A stretch of 64,000 nt of DNA from Lolium rigidum (lineage: Eukaryota; Streptophyta; Magnoliopsida; Poales; Poaceae), in contig NC_061514.1 of assembly GCF_022539505.1 (NCBI RefSeq), positions 337,883,090-337,947,089 of the forward strand, written 5' to 3'. Below, piece after piece: positions 57,164 through 64,000 of the stretch; position 1 is the first letter of the stretch, and each line of letters begins with the position of its first letter. The position numbers and the translations under genes are program-made. The notes under the pieces were generated by a model that did no database searches, had not been told where the DNA came from, and saw only the letters and a program-made list of their open reading frames with translations.

Positions 57164-60100
57164 TGTAACATCCCAAAATTTTCAATCAATGAGAAAGGTG
57201 GTTTACCAAAATTTCAAATTTAGCAACTAACAAAAACTTCAATTGTTGCATATAGTGCTATGTATAGTAGGTGTGCATTTGAGTGATCTTGCCATGATGA
57301 GTGTTTGCAAAACTTATCAATGTATTAAAACCCTACACTTGATCCTTAGTGATCACAAAGAAAAGCAAAAACCAAAAAGAAAATAATAGAAATAGAAAAT
57401 CACAAAACCCTCACATATGGCTTATGTCATTTTTGCAAATCTTCAACCTAGACCATTTTGGCTTGCACCATTAGTTGGAGATGGTTACTAAACACTTATA
57501 AACACTTTTGGAATCAAAGAAACTCAAATCAAATAAAATTTGAATTCAAAATGAGCTCACATGCACTAATGGTCAAAATTGACAATCTTAGCCTGATGCC
57601 CTCTTTAAGCCTCCGGTTTGGAAGATTTTCAAACTAAACTCGTGCCAACTCTTTGCACCTCATCCAAGACAACATCAAGGTGAACAACTTTTCCCAAAAC
57701 AATCCCCGCCAATTCGTGCTCAAATTCAAATGAGGATCAAGCAAAGTGGAGACATTGAAGTAGAATCAAGATTATGTGCATTTTGAGATTTTGCAAACCA
57801 ACACCAATTTGACCACCACCACCATCAGTAGACTTCAAATAATATATGATTGCAACCCACCAAAATTCATTCAAAAATTCGAAAATAACTTTCTTGCGGC
57901 CATTTCATCAAACACTTGGTGGGCACTGATCTGCCAACCCTAGACATTGCAAAACCCAGTGGTTCCTTGCCTCTCTCATGAACCCTAGGTCATCCTCTGT
58001 ACCTCTCTGACCTCTCTGGCACTTTGCCAAGCACAATAGACAAGAAATTGTACCCTTGCTCATCACAAATATTGACCAAATCATCCATGCCGTGGCATGG
58101 CATGGACATGCACATGCTCCCTCTATCTCTGGACCTTGCCAGCGTGCACCACCGTGTCCAACGTGTTCCCCTCACTCTCCTGATCGTGCCAGACACCTGG
58201 ATCAACACGCCGGTGCACCACACGCGCCTGGCCATGCACGCCCATAGAAGCCCACGCACGCCAGAGCGCGCATGGTGAGCGTCACAGACGCGCACGGCCA
58301 CGACGTCGCCTGGCCAGCTCCGTTGACCCCCACACCTCCTCTCTGCGCCACCAACTCCGCAACGTCACCAGCCACCGTATGGACAAACCCATTGGCCCGC
58401 GGGAACCCCGTACGCGACGACGCCATCACCGACGTCCGCCGCAAACTACGAGCTTCGGTCACGCGCTCGTCCTCGCCAGAGCCTCGTTTTCACCGCCGTC
58501 AAGCCCTACGTCCTCGCCGTGACATCGCCGAGCCAGGAGCATCATCGCCAGTGCCTCCCTGCCCATGTAGCCGCGTCGCCACCCTTGACATCATCGCCAG
58601 ACCACGGCCACCTTCCGCCGCTATAAAAGGAGCCACCCCCGCGCCCAAACCTTCACACAACCAGCTTCCCCTCTCTCTTATCAGTCTCCTCGACCACCTC
58701 TCTCGCTCGATTCACCACCGTAGCCATCCAATTTAGTCGGCAGAGCCCGCGGAGGTGCTGAGAAGCCCGCCGACGATTTCGGCCACCGTTGGAGACGCCG
58801 CCGGTACCAGCTGCTTCCCCGTCATCGACAACCTCGCCGCAGCACGTCGCCGACCATCGCCGCGCCGCCGGTGAGCCTCCCACCCCCCACTGTCGCCGCC
58901 AGTAGCCGCGCCTCTCGTCGCCGTCGACGATGCACCAGCGCCGTTGGATCCTCTTCTAATCCTGCGGCGCAGATAGAGCGTACCGGTTCGGCGTTTTAAA
59001 CGCCACTGACATGTGGCTCCCACTGTCAGGCGGCCCGCGGCGTGCGAGACACGCTAGATGGGCCGGCCCGTTTAGTTTTCGTCTGTTTAGCGCAATAACG
59101 TTTCCCGCCAGGCCCGTTTGATTCAAATTCGAATTTTTGAATTATACAAATTTCTCACATTCAAATTTGAATAGAATAAAATCGACCAAACCAAATTTGA
59201 AAAATTTTATATATTTGGAAATCTTATCAAATTATCTACACAAGTACACTGGTCCCAACCCTAGATTGTTTGTGGAATTAATGTGAGAAAAATAACAAGG
59301 CATGGACTTTTGTAACTTCAAACAATTATTAAAAATCAACCCTAAGTGATTTTGAGTTGATTCCAACTCTCATAAATCACATTTCACATACTCTACAAGT
59401 TTATGCAAAAACATCACAGAGTTGTTTGTATGATCATGGACTAGAGCAAAATAGTGGCTATGTGGACATTTCTAGTCCATTTAAACTTATCCAAAATGAT
59501 TTCTCAAATAGTATGAGAGGTTCCCTCTTATTTAAATCATGGTCCTAAGCCATTCAAAGTGATGTGTTGACTTAGTCTATATCATCTCATATTGGATTAC
59601 TTAGAGACAATAAATTGTTGTTAAAGTCAGAACTAAATGGTATGAGGTTAGTACCTCATTTAAATCATTTTCCCCAAATGATAGATATGAATTGTTGAAC
59701 TTGATCAACATGAATTCATACCTTATTATTATTTGAGGAAATTAAATTGTAAAAAGATTCAATGAGAGGGAATTATTTCTCTCTTACAAGTTTTCTTAGC
59801 ACACAAGCCAAACCCCTTTGTGATTAGTGATGTGATGATGGAATAGCTTGTGTGACTCATGTGTGTGCTTAATATAGTCTTAAGACTTGTTTGGTGATTG
59901 CATACTTCGTATTCGATTTTAGACGCTAGTACCGAGGAGTATCAGGAAGAGGAGGTCTACCTACAGGAAGAAGAAGACCACTTTGACCAGTACACCAACC
60001 AAGGCAAGCTAATATTCTTGCAAGCTACCTTAGTGCAAAGCTCTCCTTGAGCAAGGCACCATTGCCCTATTAATTTGTGTACCACTTTACAAATCCCAGT

Positions 60101-61140
60101 TTTGTCTCTCAAAGCTTTACTTTGCTTTACAAGATTCCATTGATAGTTGAAGTGAGTCTAGTTGTGAAGTAGTACAAGAGTATCAAAGTTAGCCTAGAAG
60201 GTTACAAGCTAGTTAGCACCCCTCATGCTTAGTTGCTAGTGCTAAATTAAAAATGACTACTCTAGCTGGGAACTTGTGAAACTTTTGAATTCTGAAAACC
60301 TTGGAATGATGAGTCATTCTATTGAAAGATTTTGAAGGTGAATGTGACTTGAATAAAATAGTGTCCTTGATGAAAACTGATGATTGGGTTCGGATGCGAT
60401 ACCCTTCCAATACTTTAGTACCCCCACAATACCTGATTATGGGTAAGGCTTTAGCTGGAAACTTATGTGTCTTAGTATGGGTTCCCTCTAAACAAGCGTC
60501 ATAGAGGTTACGCCGAGGCTGCCTCCGTTAAAAGTGAAATGACGTGAAATGAGGTGAATGTACGACCCAAGCCCTGTGCAGTTCCCGGGATAACAGTTGG
60601 CTATCACCGGGAGGCCAAGCTCATGGGGAGAGGTGCCTATACTAGGGTGTGTAAGTGAAAGGTTAATGGTTGATGATCCGCGTACTGAGTTACGATTATT
60701 CAACGTTATCCTTGACGGATGTAATCAAATGTTGTGGCACAAGTGTGCAACCTCTGCAGAGTGTAAACCTATTCGAATAGCCGCGTCCGCGGTCATGGAC
60801 AGTTGGAAAGGCCATATTGTTCCGTCATCAGAATTTTTACTAAAGTGTGACTTATGGTTTGAACTTGAAATGTGACTTTGATTTGAATCACAATAGAGTT
60901 GTGGGAATGACACTAATGTTCCCACTTGAGTTAGTTAGCATATGAGGAGTCTGTTACTAAAGTGTTTATGAACTAAAATTGGCTTTATGCAAATAGCCCT
61001 AGAGCTTAGAACACTCTCAATAGAACTATTAGAGCTTACACTAGTATTAGTTTGCGAGTACTTGAAAGTACTCACGGCTGTGTCCCTGGCTATTCAAATG
61101 GCCAGACTATGAAGCTGAACCGCAGTATGAAGATGGTGGC
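57164..61140 (+). repeat. 3' LTR of element G (copy 2), interrupted
   Basis: It matches 43225-47208 closely, with the same MULE-free target (59326-59334), TATA box (58622) and interruption point (GGTGGC at 61140). Confidence 0.88.
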
Positions 61141-64000
61141 TGATACGTCTCAAACGTATCTATAATTTCTTATGTTCCATGCTAGTTTTATGATAATACT
61201 CACATGTTTTATACACACTTTACATAATTTATACGCATTTTTCGTCACTAACCTATTAACGAGATGCCGAAGCGCCAGTTCATGTTTTGTGCTGTTTTTG
61301 GTTTCAGAAAATCCTACACAGGAAATATTCTCGGAATTGGACGAAACAAACGCCCAGGGTCTTATTTTTCCACGGAGCTTCCGGAAGACCGAAGAGGATA
61401 CGAAGTGGGGCCATGAGGCGCCGCCACCACAGGGCCACGCGGCCAAGGGGGGGCCCGTGCCGCCCTATGGTGTGGGGCCCCTGTGCCTCCTCCGACTCTG
61501 CCCTTCCGCCTACTTATACTCTCCGTCGCGAAAACCCTATTACCGAGAGCCACGATACGGAAAAAGTTCCAGAGACGCCGCCGCCGCCAATCCCATCTCG
61601 GGGGATTCAGGAGATCGCCTCCGGCACCCTGCCGGAGAGGGGAATCATCTCCCGGAGGACTCTACATCACCATGATCGCCTCCGGACTGATGTGTGAGTA
61701 GTTCATCCTTGGACTATGGGTCCATAGCAGTAGCTAGATGGTTGTCTTCTCCTCATTGTGCTATCATGTTAGATCTTGTGAGCTGCCTATCATGATCAAG
61801 ATCGTCTATTTGTAATACTACATGTTGTGTTTGTTGGGATCCGATGAATATGGAATACTTTGTCAAGTTGATTATCAATCTATCATATATGTCTTGTTTA
61901 TGTTCTTGCATGCTCTCCGTTGCTAGTAGAGGCTCTGGCCAAGTTGATACTTGTGACTCCAAGAGGGAGTATTTATGCTCGATAGTGGGTTCATGTCTCC
62001 ATTGAATCTGGGACAGTGACAGAAAGTTCTAAGGTTGTGGATGTGTTGTTGCCACTAGGGATAAAACATCAATGCTTTGTCTAAAGATATTTGTGTTGAT
62101 TACATTACGCACCATACTTAATGCAATTGTATGTTGTTTGCAACTTAATACTGGAAGGGGTGCGGATGCTAACCCGAAGGTGGACTTTTTAGGCATAGAT
62201 GCATGCTGGATAGCGGTCTATGTACTTTGTCGTAATGCTCTGATTAAATCTCATATTAGTCATCATGATATGTATGTGCATTGTTATGCCCTCTCTATTT
62301 GTCAATTGCCCAACTGTAATTTGTTCACCCAACATGCTATTTCTTATCGGAGAGACACCACTAGTGAACTGTGGACCCCGGTCCATTCTTTTACATCTGA
62401 AATACAATCTACTGCAAACTTTGTTCTTTGTTGTTCTTCGCAAACAAACATCATTCTCCACACCATACGTTTAATCCTTTGTTTACAGCAAGCCGGTGAG
62501 ATTGACAACCTCACTGTTAAGTTGGGGCAAAGTATTTTGATTGTGTTGTGCAGGTTCCACGTTGGCGCCGGAATCCCTGGAGTTGCGCCGCACTACACTC
62601 CTCCGCCAACAACCTTCACGTGGCCTTCATCTCCTACTGGTTCGATAACCTTGGTTTCTTACTGAGGGAAAACTTGTTGCTGTACGCATCACACCTTCCT
62701 CTTGGGGTTCCCAACAGACGTGTGTCTCACGCGCCATCAAGCAATTTTTCTGGCGCCGTTGCCGGGGAGATCAAGACACGCTGCAAGGGGAGTCTCTCAC
62801 ATCCAATCTCTTTACTTTGTTATTGTCTTGCTTTACTTTATTTTATTTACTGCTTTGTTTGCTTTCTCTATATCAAAAACACAAAAAAAAATTAGTTACT
62901 TGCTTTACTTTATTTACTGCTTTGTTTGCGTTCTCTATATTAAAAATACAAAAAAAAATTAGTTACTTGCATTTACTTTATTTTGTTATCATGTCTAGTC
63001 ATGTACTTGTTACTCTGTCACCCGAGGAATTGATCTTTACTTTTAAACAAGGGAGTGATGAGAGTTTTAAAGAGGCTTGGTCTAGAATTTTTGATTCTTA
63101 TGGAAAAACTGAACCTAAAATGACTCTAAGTTTGCTTCTTAGTAATTTTTATTTTGGGCTTATTCTTCGCTATAGATATGCCTTGGATGCTGTAGTGGGA
63201 GGAGATTTCCTTCACTGCGATGGGGATCAAGCTTTTAATGCCATAAAAAAATTGGTTACATCATCTAGCTTCGCTAATAATTTTGATTCATCTCTTGCTA
63301 GCATTCATAATAGATTAAACACTCTCGAAACAAATATATCTTGTTTAAAAGAAGTGTACAGCCAGATTCGTGAATATTATGATTATGTTCCAGTAAGCTT
63401 TGAACCTTCAATGTGGGTGCCTACTATTAAAGTTGCTATTTGTGGCGAAATTTTTTATGCCCGCTGTGATATTATGTCTGAGTTCTGCCTTATGCCTAAA
63501 AGTATTTATGAATCTTTGACACTTTGGGAACTTACTGAAGGAGGAGAAGGAATAACTCTTACTGATAACTCTGTTATAATTCCTAAGGGAATAGCTGAAG
63601 GCGTGTTCACAACCTTTCTTGGAAGAACGGTATCCACTGATTATCTCATTGTTGAATGTGTAGGGACATGACAAATGACACTTAGAAGATCCCTGCTGAA
63701 ACTCGTGGGAGCAATCATAGATGTGGGGAAAGGCACTCTAAATTTTACCTCTACACCCGGATGCGATCATATATTCCCTAAACCAAAGAGTAAGAATAAG
63801 AGTAAGAAGGGCAGGCGCAAAGCTCCTGGTAAGAATGTTAATGCTTCATCTCTTGATAATACTTGATTCACACTTTCTGCGCCTAGCTGAAAGGCGTTAA
63901 AGAAAAGCGCTTATGGGAGACAACCCATTATTTTACTTCTGCACTTTTGTTTTATATTTGAGTCTTGGAAGTTGTTACTACTGTAGCAACCTCTCCTTAT
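61141..64000 (+). mobile_element. Sabrina-like element (copy 2), running off the window
   Basis: Same element at the same insertion point as copy 1. LTR 61141-62739 (1,599 bp), primer site from 62751, then the internal region to the window edge, which corresponds to about 50078 in copy 1. Confidence 0.85.
62991..63866 (+). pseudogene. Short gag-protease-like ORF of the Sabrina-like element (copy 2)
   Basis: The frame is open from MSSHVL at 62991 to TGA at 63669-63671 (226 aa), longer than any piece in copy 1. After the stop the homologous frame continues to 63866. In copy 1 the stop position reads GGA. Domains are as in copy 1. Confidence 0.62.

Noticed and set aside
40407..64000. Cytosine deamination or RIP-like mutation as the cause of CWG differences
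   Set aside because: Deamination gives C to T or G to A. The observed changes include inserted C and A to G, and alternate between copies.

Overview
This is plant nuclear DNA, almost certainly a large-genome pooid grass (oat/ryegrass/Triticeae group). The reasons are an Angela/BARE-type Copia LTR, several Gypsy LTR families that start TGATACGTC, a long-LTR chromovirus, a CACTA element and a gene-capturing Mutator-like element (MULE). The species cannot be fixed from sequence alone. I see no ordinary free-standing host gene; the only host-like coding sequences are two gene copies carried inside the MULE.

Layout. The backbone is one long-LTR Tekay-type chromovirus, called element G here. It starts at 5184 (5' LTR) and its internal domain ends at 43177. 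Its 3' LTR starts at 43225 and is cut at 47208 by another retroelement. Left of G is unassigned repeat DNA (1-5183) holding a complete 1.3-kb CACTA element (2357-3680). G was hit repeatedly: a Pack-MULE in its 5' LTR (9-bp TSD), an Athila-lineage element (element A) between its first ORF and gag (TSD TTGCA), and a solo LTR of the same A family in pol (24024-41205, TSD GCAAC). That solo LTR was split by a Tat-lineage Gypsy element (24622-40401, TSD GTAAT), which was split in turn by an Angela-like Copia element (31149-39750, TSD CACGC). A Sabrina-like non-autonomous Gypsy element sits in the G 3' LTR from 47209.

Assembly structure. Three 100-N gaps (9683, 20659, 54130) divide the window into four contigs. 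The second (9783-20658) appears to be placed backwards. Flipping it restores the MULE (both ends, TSD), the G 5' LTR, the primer binding site, the G upstream ORF and element A (TSD) in a single reading direction. The fourth contig (54230-64000) is a near-identical second copy of 40407-50078 and lacks the Tat insertion, preserving its empty site. It is either a tandem duplication or, more simply, an unmerged haplotype or homeolog.

Coding content. Most ORFs are broken retroelement polyproteins. Intact or nearly intact ORFs are the 261-aa acidic coiled-coil ORF upstream of gag in G, the Athila-type gag of element A, an antisense acidic ORF in the Tat element, and a B3-domain gene in the MULE. 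An F-box/DUF295-like gene in the MULE is broken. Differences between duplicated tracts cluster at CAG/CTG sites and often take the form CTG to CTCG. That pattern looks like systematic base-calling error at methylated CHG sites, so some frameshifts reported here may not be real.
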